Assembly (NCBI GenBank): GCA_026936325.1
Contig: JAPTHN010000007.1
Coordinates: 15,622,337 to 15,686,336 of the forward strand
Direction: 5' to 3'
Origin: Platynereis dumerilii
Taxonomy: Eukaryota > Annelida > Polychaeta > Phyllodocida > Nereididae
DNA length: 64,000 nucleotides
Both the position numbers and the translations under genes were made by a program. This document shows positions 37,601 through 49,000 of this stretch, piece by piece. Under the pieces are notes generated by a model. The model made no database searches. It was not told where the DNA came from and saw nothing but the letters and a program-made list of their open reading frames with translations. Each line of letters starts with the position of its first letter. The stretch's first letter is position 1.

Positions 37601-38902
37601 TTGAGACTGTAATATGTATATAAACATTAGTCAGTAGCATTCACTGGCCCCGTCACCTGAAACGGCCTGAACAGCTTTCCATATATGGTTAATGTATGCA
37701 AATATATGCGGCCAGCCTGCTTTGGAGTGTGAAATTGTATCACCTGCATCATGTGAAAATGAATTTTTTGCTGACAATTTCTTCATTTTTCTGACCTTTT
37801 GACCTTTATTGCTTAAAGCAGACTGCAGCTAGAGACTTGCCATTTGACACAATTTACCGAAAGTATTTGGTCCACATTGTCAGTTAAAATCAAGAAAATT
37901 GAAACGTTGCTTCCCAGTTAAAAAAAATAATCAGTGAAAATAACCTGTTTTCATTTCCTCTTTGACCTCAAATTTGACCTTGATAAAAAGGTCAAAGGTC
38001 AAAAGTAATGTGCCCATGTGATTCCAGTATGTGATATAAGGGGGTCATTTAATTTAAAGAAAGCTGTAGGACTGATATTTCCCACTCAAATAAAATCATT
38101 TATGGTAAATGCAAGGAATGCCGAGAAGTACCATTTTTCAAATTTTTTTACAAATTTAGTTGAAGACATAAAATCTTCTTCATAGGGGGCTTTTGATAAC
38201 CATATTATTGACTTGTAGACACCAGACTTTTGAGAGGATTGGTGGGAAATAACATAATTTTCAGAATTTTTGCAAAATTCAACTTTTTTAACTTTAGTGA
38301 CTCAAATCACCTTCAAATATAACCTTTTGGTCCACTTTTTTGGTCAATATAGTCTTTTTGGGTAAAGTTGAGGGTAGTTCATTATACATTTTGATCACCT
38401 CAGACTACTCCTTCATGGAGATTTTACAATTCCACCTAAATTTTGAACACTAGATATTGAAAAATTGCCATATTCCAAAAACTACTGGACAAATCCAAAC
38501 CATTCCTTGAATCAACATTGGCCCCAGATACTGGCAAACTTTTGCCACAATCACCATGCTTGTATCTATTACATAACTTGAGAAACCGATCGCAGACTAA
38601 AAAGTGCTCATGCATCAAAAGCCCTTTACCCGTTGGACCAACTGTCATATCTCTCACACTAATTCATTGACAACAACTTTTTATCACGGGATTTTCACTC
38701 TTGACTCATTATCTCAAATAGTTTTTCAGTTATTCAACCTTAAAGTTTACTAATTTTCGACTTTGAACGGCTCTGTGAAAAAGACAACTGTGAAAATGAC
38801 ATCAAATGACCCACTTTCACAATACTCAATGACCGATTGACCTTCTGACCAACTTTCATTGCCGTAGGACCATTTTGAAACAAAAAAGAATAATAATAAG
38901 AA
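34695..38902 (-). mobile_element. F1 element, copy 9
   Basis: CTAG at 34,695, the longest array (H), a TATA-like word near 37,616, a head at 37,620-38,880 and an AAT run abutting CTAG 38,903. It has no terminal hairpin. Confidence 0.75.
34940..37570. repeat. 13-bp satellite array H with 967-bp higher-order repeat
   Basis: The segment from about 35,608 recurs at about 36,575 with an offset of 967 bp. It covers the same sequence of variants: GTCTTGTCTCAGA, AAATTCCCGACTC, CTCATAGTCGAGA blocks and CTGACTCACAGAC blocks. Before it, TCCTTTGGCAGAG units occur near 35,235-35,300. Confidence 0.9.
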
Positions 38903-39610
38903 CTAGAGAACACGGTAATTGTCATCACGGACAATTACAAAGAATTTACCTTTACTTTTAACTAAACTTTGCCTGTAAATGGACAGACAAATGGACGGAC
39001 GGTGAGACAGACAGACAAAACTGAAGGATTCAAGGACACATGCGAATAATGATATTCGACGTGACTGGTTGACATTTTGTAATGTTGTACCTACCTTCAT
39101 TAATTTTTTACATGATTTTTAGCTGGCAGGAGTGAGCACGTTCATTGTCCGACACAGACCCCACCAGACTGCGACTCCTAACTGTGAGACCAGACTCCAC
39201 ATCCGGACTCGGTCTTATGACTTACAGTCCTGAATTAGACTCCTGATCAAGACTGGCAACTGAGACTGGCGACTCAGACCCCAACTGAGGTGCCCGACTG
39301 GAACTCTTGACTGAGATTCCAGAATCAGACTCCTGACGCTGACTCCTGACTCAGAGTCCCGACTCAGATGCCCGACTCAGACTTCCACCTCCCCCCTTAG
39401 ACCCTGACTCCCGCCTCAGACACCCAACACAAATTCCTGACTCCGATGCCAGAATCAGTCTCCTGACTTTGACTCCTGACTCAGACTGACAACACAGGCT
39501 ACCAACTGAAGACTACTGACTCAGACTCCTAACTCCTCGCAGGGACGCCTAGCTCCTGATTGAAACGGTGACTTTTGATTCTGACTCCTGACTGTGAACC
39601 GTTGGACCAG
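38903..39610 (-). mobile_element. F1 element, copy 10 (left part only)
   Basis: CTAG at 38,903 with stem-loop, then a short, decayed array (about 39,145-39,600). The unit degrades into irregular GACTCCTGACT-like words and the element stops near GTGAACCGTTGG at about 39,602. The same terminal words (ACTCCTCGC, GCTCCTGATT, CTGAACCGT) occur in order at 61,005-61,135 in the last F1 array, so this is a truncated element. Confidence 0.6.
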
Positions 39611-42600
39611 CATAGAGTAGTCGATACAGCCCGGCTCCATTAAATGTCTTATGAGTGAGATCACGGGGTGAGATTTGCTTGAGTGGATAAGTGGTCTAAC
39701 TTTTAGGACATGGGGGAATATAAGTAAAACGCCATGTTCTCCCTTGAACAATTTGACAGAAAAGTCGATTTCCAATCTTTGTAGGAAATTGGAATTTCTT
39801 TTTAATCTGAATATTCTTCAATAGAAATACACATATCCATTATATTATTATAAAAGAAATGGCACGATTGAAGGAGTTAGATCATGTGAACAAGAAGTGT
39901 ATGGTACAATGGAGAAAAAGTCACAAACATAAATTACATTTACATTTACCATAACAAGGGCACGCCATTATAGTATAGTACCATGATCTTGATATAAATT
40001 TCTACACAGCTGAATTCATGTATATGACAATAGAATACATATATTAGTTATTGCATGGGTAATAAATTTGTTTGTAGTATCTTAATTCTTTTAGAAACTG
40101 ATCTTGTGATTAAACACACAGCGATCTTGAATACAAAAAGATTGAGAGGCCAAATTAGTGGGTTCAGCTATTACATAATGAAGAAACATACCGGAAATGT
40201 GATTTGCTTTACCTCAGATCATATTCATATTCAGTATATATATAAACATGACTTGACTTGGATACCACAATACTGGATGAAGACTGCATTCGCATGAATG
40301 TGGATTTATGACAATGTTCATGATGATCAATATCATAAGTGATAGGTTTAACTGTGCCGCTCCTGTATGTCATTGATGCTGGAATATCAAGGCTGCCAAT
40401 TGTGTGTCATTCAAGTACACATGTTGGACACCAGATGAAACTGGAAGACAGAGAAGACCAATTTAACGTCTTTGGTGTTATTCAAGAATGCATTTCACAT
40501 GAATTCTTCTCAGAATACCTTGTCACATGAAAATGCTTTGAAAGTAAAGTATTGCTTTCACTGGAAATTGGGACACTGCAGCACTGTTGACATTATTTCA
40601 AATTTGTAGACTTACTTTTCTATTGCCCGAGATAGCAGGCGAGGTGAAGAAAGGTTTGTTTGGAGCAGGCGAGTGGTGAAAATGATCTCAGGACAATAAC
40701 TGAAAATTGCTTGGATTATATAGTTGTATCTGAAAGTGAGAGGGAAAAGTGTTTGTCACTGTAGAGTAGTGGTCGTAAAATTAAGCAGAAAATATCTCAT
40801 TTATTTCACAAACCTAGGCATGAAAATATTTGTTTAAATAAGTCCATCTGTGGAAGATGTAATGGTTGGCCCCTGAGGTGTTATAATAGGCCTACACAAT
40901 GTAAATGTGCCCGTAATATGAATATTTGAATACATAATGTATTATCATGGAGGTTGAAAGTAATTGATGTGTGCTTATTACTGAGAACCCACTCTTAAAT
41001 GTTGTATTAGAGGTATACATTGCACTTTACATTTTAAATGAAATGAGACTGGTTGCAATATTCTACATATTGCACAATAGACTGCTTTATTTTCCACGTC
41101 CTAGATACTTACATAGTCAATTTTAGAATTGAACAGGTCACGCTTGTATCATATGGGTTATGGAGGAACAGGTGATTGGTATGCATCTTTGGATGGCGTT
41201 GATATAATGGCGTTCTTGTGAAATCTCTGCATCGGGTGGCCTCAATCATTGAAGAAGGTTGGCATAGTGGTCTTGAGACTGTAGTGATTGTAGTAAAATT
41301 ACACCTGTAATTGCAAAGGGAAAACATTACAAAGCATTTTTGCTATTCTGCTGTGTTCAGCCACACATATTATTTATATAGCAATGGTGATGGAAGGAAA
41401 TGTGGCCAGCAGGGCGGTTGGACGATGAAAAAGGGCAAATCATATTCGCACCGATTTTGCGTGAAAAAATGCAAATAGAGAATCAATAATAGTTTTGAAT
41501 ATATAATTACTAATTGGTGCGTAAAATTACTAAAATAATTTAGAATAGAGTACCTAAAATTACTCAAATAAGTCACAATTATGTTTTTTTTTTCATTAAG
41601 ATCAAAAGGGTACACCTTGGCCCCCTTGGACTAGGGCAGGAGGGGCTATTGTCTTCCCTAACCCCCCCCCCCCCTTTCCAGCACCATTTGATTTATAGTA
41701 TTGTCCGGTTGTATGTTTTCTAGATATAGAATGAACAAAGTAATTGCTGGGAGATTGATGAAATTGTTAATATACATGGAAGTAGAATGTATGACTGACC
41801 AATGCAGCATGGTTCTTGACTTTACCACTGTCTTAGTGGTAAAGCATAAGTGGTAGCATATTTTGATGGCAATGATGACAATCTGGCATGACATTGATTT
41901 TTCCACTTACCTTGTGTGACCTTAGGTCGTTGCCAGCAAAAGTGTAGTGTTGCACACTCAGAGGCTTGTGTGGGTTAGGACTACTCGAAGTTGGGAAATT
42001 GTTGACTTACCCTTCAAAATAATTGTGTGCCCAGTTGACTTCTGTCCCCAACACAGGACACATTCGAAGTTCCCCAACAGGAAGAAGTAAGAGACCCTTG
42101 AGAATTTATGACTACAGGGTGTTGGTTTTGAATTGATAGGCATCAGGCTTTTATGCCAATGTTTAATACTCCCTTAAGTTCCATGAGTATTATTAGTATC
42201 GATCTGAGTGCACTTTTGTTACAACTTCATGCCCCGCCCCCTTAAAAATGTTGTGAAAAATGAGTGGCCCACTTGGAAATACATGCGAAAAATTAGTACC
42301 CCATGAGCTATAATGACCAGCCCCCCTTGTGACGCCCTTGTCATAAATTCTCTATGGGTCCGTGAAACATCTGACCAACATTGGTAGCACTGTGTACTGG
42401 CTATGGTCGGCCAGTTACAGTTGCTACAGGGGTATCCCATTGGATACCTATTTTGATTTCACATGCAGGTATGCCGAGCAGATGATAGCTGGTGGCTATG
42501 GATTTAACTCCTGGGACCAATTTTTTTTTCATTTGTGAAGAATCTGCAAACAATTTGTTTCCCAATTTCAACATTACTGTACTTAAGGTACAGGTGGGTG

Positions 42601-43064
42601 GAAAGAAACTTTTTTTGAAATTTTCGTGTGCTAAAAAAACTTCTTTTCAGTTTAAAGTGGAAACAAACTTCTTTTTTTCACCAAAAATCATACGCCCCCC
42701 AACCCCCAAAGATCATTATGACGGGCAAAAGCCATAAGGATGTAAGTGCCTCAGAAATACTGTTTAAATACACCCTTTGCGTTTCACCATGCAATAATTT
42801 ATTTGGGGAATTGTCAGTGCAAATATAATGCTGAAATTGCGGTGGAAATATAATGCTGAAATAGCCTGGAACGGCCACCCCAGCCGTGCTGCCTGCTATG
42901 TCTATGCAAGTGTGACCATATTGTTGGTTCTGACTCTTGGGTACATACTGTTATGATTGGTGTACAGCTGTACCAGTTGAACAAATTCCTTGAGATCGAA
43001 AAAGAAAAGTATTGTTATGTATCATGAAGCAAACAGGAAAGAGACTTGTGAGTAGAAGTAATGA
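39611..43064. other. Low-copy DNA left of the Helentron gene; no firm gene
   Basis: No domain, tRNA or long frame is recognised. A poly-C run lies near 41,661. A strong splice-donor-like AAG|GTAAGT on the minus strand at 41,911 follows a short open stretch (LSVQHYTFAGNDLRSHK), a weak exon candidate. The 3' end of the Helentron element should lie in this interval, but no stem-loop plus CTAG like those of F1-F3 was found close to the stop codon. Confidence 0.4.
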
Positions 43065-46000
43065 TCATTCGGGATGTGATGTTTTTTTGTACAATAAAAT
43101 GTAAGCACATGTTGACTCTTGCGGGATGTTGCAAAATTTCACAGTGTTGTCATCACATTGAATCCATCTATTGGACTCCTCGTTGCAGATATTTGCTGTG
43201 TAGTGGCCATCACGGGATGTAGCTCCAAGATGATTGATAACCCCAATGAGTCTGTATTGTGTATTGTTCTTCAGTGTAAAGTACAATTGTTGTGACAGAT
43301 TCACACTCCTGTTGTCTTTTCTCCTTCGCGCAAATCTCATCAGCAGAATAAATAGATATGGTGGACAATGTGTCATCTCTGTCGTGCAAGTCATGTTTGT
43401 TGAGTGGCAATTTGGACATTCTCGGGCTGCTTGAGAGTCAGGAGGTTCCACCTGAAATGTGTCTCTTCGCAAAAAGGCATTGACACATCGGAAATGATCG
43501 TTATCTGAAAATGAGTGTTGGCAAGTTCTACAGAGATATTTCATTGTGAATTGGCTTGCTGTCAAATCTGTGATAGTAGTTGGGTGTGCTGAGCGGTATT
43601 CAAGCCAGGAAATGGTGTCTGATTGAGTCAGGGCAGGTATATCATCTGATTCAATATGTGCTTGTGGCAAGATGTTTTCCAACTGTTCAGTGTGCAATGT
43701 CTGTAATAATGACAAGAGGAACTCATGTGCATCACATTGTTCACCTTTCGGGAAATCTTTCAATTGGTCCAGTGCAAACAGAGCATGTGGTTCTATTGGG
43801 GTATCATGCAAGAGGTATATGCGAGCTTTCAGTTCGAGCAGGTGATCAGACACAGGTTGATTCAGTGCAAATATGGGTTCCAGTTCATTGACAGAAAACA
43901 GCAGCTGGAGTACACTGTTAGCATAACATGTGTTGCCAATATTTCGAACCCCAGAAGGTAAGTTAATTTCTTGTGTTGAGGCTGCAATGTCATGTGTTTG
44001 TTGACCGTTTGGCATGGGGTGCATGTGACTTGTGGATGTTGATGGAAGAGGATCACTAAGTATTATTGGTTGAACGGTGGTGGCACTTGTGTTCTCTGGC
44101 TCACAGTTGTATGTGTGTGTAAAGGTAGAGGTTGGTAGCACTGTTGGCGTAGCATGTTCAGTGGCATGTTCTATTTCACTGGTGAAAACAGTAATTTTGA
44201 TGGCATCATGGTCAGAGAAGTATGTTGGCAAAGGTGTACATATAATCCTGTTGGTCACATTTGAATCTGAATACACATGATCAAGTAACGAGCCATATCT
44301 TGTAGTAGGCCAGGTGACATGTTGTTTGTAGGATAAACCATGAAAGAAAGTTGCTGCAGGATGAGGCTTGTTCTGTAGCAAGTTGTCATTGAAATCCCCA
44401 GCTAAAATGATATTTTTGGGTAAAACATTCTTGATTTCATGCACCACTTTCGTTAGGAGCGCTGTGAAGGCAGACATATTTTGCATTGGGATCTTGTACA
44501 AAGTTACAAGAAGAAACTCTTCGTTGCTGCTTGACAAAATTTTGACGGCCACATGTTCTATGCCTGGAATGATTGATGGCATTTTTTCAGATGTGATTGA
44601 GCTTTTGACATATATCGCAACGCCTCCTCTCCCTGTATCTCCTGATCTGTCTTGTCGATACATATTATATCCTTGCAGACTGACAAGCGAATCTGTCATT
44701 GTTGACTTCAACCAAGTTTCATTGACCATGATGACATCAGTGAGCATTTCTGGGTAATTTTGAATATCTCCTATCTTTGACAAAAGCCCTTGAACATTGT
44801 GTTGAACAATAGTGAGGGCTTCTTCGTGCATTTTCAAGGGTACATGGCTCTGAAGTAACTGCATGGGCAGCATGTTCTGCAAGTTTTTGTGAGCATCCTC
44901 TGGCCTCCAAATTTTGGTGACATCTAGGTTTTTGATAAATAGACCATCAATCTTTGTAACTCTGCTCAGTGCAACATATGACATTCCTGGGGCAAACACA
45001 CCATTCATGTCAAAAACACACTTGTCAGTCGTGAGCCCCTGCGTCTTGTGTATCGTGACACCCCATGCTAGTTTGAGAGGAATCTGTCGTCTGGTAATTT
45101 GATTAGTTCTGTTTGCCATCACTTCTTCAAGTACAGGAATGAGAATTGCAGTAGAAGGAGCATGTGGAGAATTGTGAGATTTTTGATTTTTGCCAACTCT
45201 GGAATTGTCAAAGTTTACGAAGACTTGTGTAGTTTTGTCATCATGGATAATGTGAACAATTGTCCCAAAAGAACCATTCACAAGTCCATCACCAGTATCA
45301 AGGTTCCTAGTCAACATGACACGTGCATTCATAGCGAGGTGCAGAACATCTGGCAGGTCATCATTTGTACCCTTTGTGATTTTGCGAGTCTTTGTCATTT
45401 GACCTGAAAGGGGATCTTTCATGAAATCAACTGCCTCAATTTTTACCAGGTTGTTACATAATTTTGTGAGCATTTCTTGGTTGTGTGCAGAGGCATCTTT
45501 GTTCTTTGCAAATACGTGCAAAACTTCTTCAGGGATGTCAGGCAAGTTATTCCTGGATTGCAACATTGCCATTTCTTGTTCATTCAGGTCATCAGTCTTT
45601 GCTTTTTTCCTTAAGGTATTAAGCAGTTTTGCAAATGGAACATCGTCTTTCTGACGCATTATTTCTGTTAACTCAACTTTGCGAAACAGATCAAACCAAA
45701 GATCAATACCCATGCTTGCATCTGGCTTCAAAAGAGAACTGGACTTCACTGGTGGCAATTGATAGAAATCACCCACTGCAAGAATCGAAACATTGCCAAA
45801 CCATGCGGTAGAATCAGTTGATCGAATCCGTTTTATTTGTTTCAGCCTCCCATGAATGTATCCTAGCATCCTGCGGTTGACCATTGAAATTTCGTCTATG
45901 ATGAGCAATTTCAAACCACCCAGATTCCCTGACAGACTGTTCAGTGTCTCCTCCGACAGAGGTTCATAACGCTCGTACAACTTGTTTGGTATTTTCAAAG

Positions 46001-49000
46001 CAGAATGTAAAGTGAAACCTGATATTTGAAAAGCTGAAGTGCCAGTAGGACTAGTGAGAAGAACGGTGGTTTCAGAGGGGTTCTCGCCATTGCGTAGCAG
46101 TTTACTTGCTTCATTGTAAAGGCATTTAATGAAGAAACTTTTGCCAACACCGCCTGGCCCTGCCATGTAAGTGAAAAAGCGGTCGGGTTTCTCACCTCTT
46201 GCTTCCCTGATACACCAGTCTCTTATAGTGTAAAAAATACTTCGCTGTTTGTCATTCATTTTCCTCAACATAGGTCGCAGTGGTTCCCCAATCAATTCAA
46301 AAGAACACAAAGACGCTGCCTGAGAGTTGTCACTACGTTGTAAGTCAGGAACAGCTTCAGTTTGTCCATCATACAAGTCATTTCCATCATCATTCTCCCT
46401 GGGCAGAAGGCGCTCTTGTTCACTACTCGGTAGAAGCTCCGCCCACGCATCTTGTATGTTTCCATTTTGCTGTATTGTTTCCCAAGCATCTTGTAATTCC
46501 TCATCTATCTTTTCATACAATGCTCTGTTTCTGTCCACAATTGCTCGAACTGGAGTAATGTCAGATGTTGGAGAAATCTTAATTGCAGCTGTGTTGTAGA
46601 AAGCCTCATATGTACTGTATGCAAGAGGTTTCAGAGAAGCATCATTTCTGTGGGGCAAGTACAGTTTCAACAAATTCATGTAATATCGTTCCGAATCATT
46701 TGAAGATGAGAACTTTGGGAATCTGACAATTGCTGGTGGAGCGCGCGTTCTCTTCATAATATAACCAAGATTATGTAGCAGTTGGTGCGCATTTGGATTT
46801 CCATTCTCAATAGCTTTTTCACCTTCAATTTTGGTCAGATTCCTGTACTTCGAAGCAAATGTAGCTTGGCACATTGTCTCAAACTCTTCAGTTAGTGGCC
46901 TTGCTTTATAGCGATCATTCAGACTTGTCATCCAGATGTCATCACTCTCTTCATTTGTTTCTGCTTCTTTCTTAATCTGAGATAATGGCTTTGACAACTT
47001 TGTTGGATGCTCATCTGTGGCAATGAAAACTGTATTTCTGGAGCATTGCTTCAGTGGCAGGCCAGTTGCGCGGACAACACTTTCTTGGACAGAAACCTCT
47101 CTTGAATCCAGATATACAGAGCCCAGTTGTTTCATCTGTTGTCGTAAATCCGAGTTGCTTTGTTCTTGCTGTATCTGAGTTTTTGCCTCTTTCAGAAGAT
47201 CGCTCAATTCCCGTTCTCCCTTGGAAATATAAGAAAGCAAATAGAGGATCAAAGTCTCTGGATCAAGTACATACTGAATGTCCACATTTCCATTCCATGC
47301 TCGCAATACATTTGGACAATAGTTGTTCACCCAAATGTCTGATTCATCTCTCTTCATAACAATGCTAGGCTTTTTAGCAACACACGACAGAGCATTGAGG
47401 AAATCCTTGTAACCTGAGAATCCAGCCTTACACCATATTTCATCAACTGAGAGCTGCTCAATGTCATCATTTTGCAGGAAGTCAGCTAAACCTTCAAGTG
47501 CTGCTTGTGCCATGCCCTTTGACCAATTAATTGTAGGTTGATTTGCTTGGTGGGCATCTGTGTCACCACTGTCTGAAGAAGATTGAACATGGTCAGGCTC
47601 ACCATTGTCACTTTCCATAGGTCTAACTATAGTTGTGTATTGTGCTATGGGTCTTGGGAAATTGAATCGACAGTCTTTCTTTCCTGTTCTGCATGACCTT
47701 GTGTGTGATCTTGAATGTGACTGACAGTCCAACACTATCTGATAGAGCTCTGGATCTGTAGCAGCATCAGGTAATTGGCAAGAGATGTGATCATCAATGA
47801 ATTTGCATACAACCTCATCTGTCTGCGCATTATATTTTGGTGCATTTTCAATCCAGAACAATGCATGAACATGAGGAGCGCCTCGTTGTTGAAATTCAAT
47901 TCTGTAAAAGTGGTCTGTAACTTTCCCCATTGGTGCTGCAGGACTTTGCAAAAATCTCATGAAATGATTCAGTCGTGAGTACCACATGCGAATAGTTGTG
48001 ACATAATTGCTGCGAATGATTTCAGCCTTTTCATTGAAAGATAAGGAGTCAAAATCTACAACTTTTCCATTTTGTCTCGCAATTGATTCCACAACCTCAG
48101 GCCATCTGGACAACTCAGCAGCAGTCAGCGTGACAAAAAATGTTGGAATGTCGATCTGGCGTACCATTGCGAATAAATCATTCATGGTCTTCTTCCAGTA
48201 TTCTGGGGAACCTCTCAATGTTTGCATGTGTGTAAATGCCAGATTGGATTTACATAACTCATACACTTGTTCGTAATCTGTTAACATGGATGCTGTTATA
48301 TTGCGTGCTTTAGAGCCTTTTCTCGTCTGGATGCTTATACCTGACAGAAGATTAGCTAGTTCTAGAACAGCTTGACAATAAAATATGTAGCCAGAATGTT
48401 TGGCGAATCTGAGATCTGCACTGAAAAGCCGGGCATTCACATAAGATCCTCTTGTGATACGAGTTTCTCGATCGTCATCAAAATTGTTTTCACCAAAAGG
48501 GAAAAGTGTTGGAAATGCGTTGGCTTCATCATGGCTGGTTGATAGTAAACTGTGGGGTTTTTGGCCTTCAGCAGGGGCAACAGAAAACACATGGTTTTCA
48601 AGTTCATGTAGAACATCAGCTGTCATGTCCAGAGGTTGAAGTAGACTGTCGTATCCGGAATATTCATTGTACTTGGTTTCTGAGTCTTTAGTGGCTGTCT
48701 GTTCAAGAATGTCATCAGTAGTTGTTGCTGAAGAGGAGGCACTTTGCTCTATTTTGTCAGTATCATTCTGGTTAGGGGTTTTGTCAGTAATTTCATCTGT
48801 TTGTTTGAGTTCCTCTAGTTCACTATTGATTTGCTCTTCCCAGCTTAGGTGCAGCTTCACATCTTTGTAATGTGGATTTATTTCTCGGAGCTTGATAAAT
48901 GCTCTCTGCACTTTTGCTGTGTCTACCATTTCATAAGATGCATACCCACGGTATTCCAAACGCCTTTTCAGTTTAAGTCCAATTATCTGTGAATGGCCAA

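Noticed and set aside
44160-44830. A separate non-LTR retrotransposon endonuclease gene
   Set aside because: The EEP domain is continuous in frame with the helicase before it and the USP after it. No reverse transcriptase is found nearby.
44077-48870. Many plus-strand open frames opposite the transposase
   Set aside because: They are shadows of the 2,315-codon minus-strand frame, whose domains are unambiguous.
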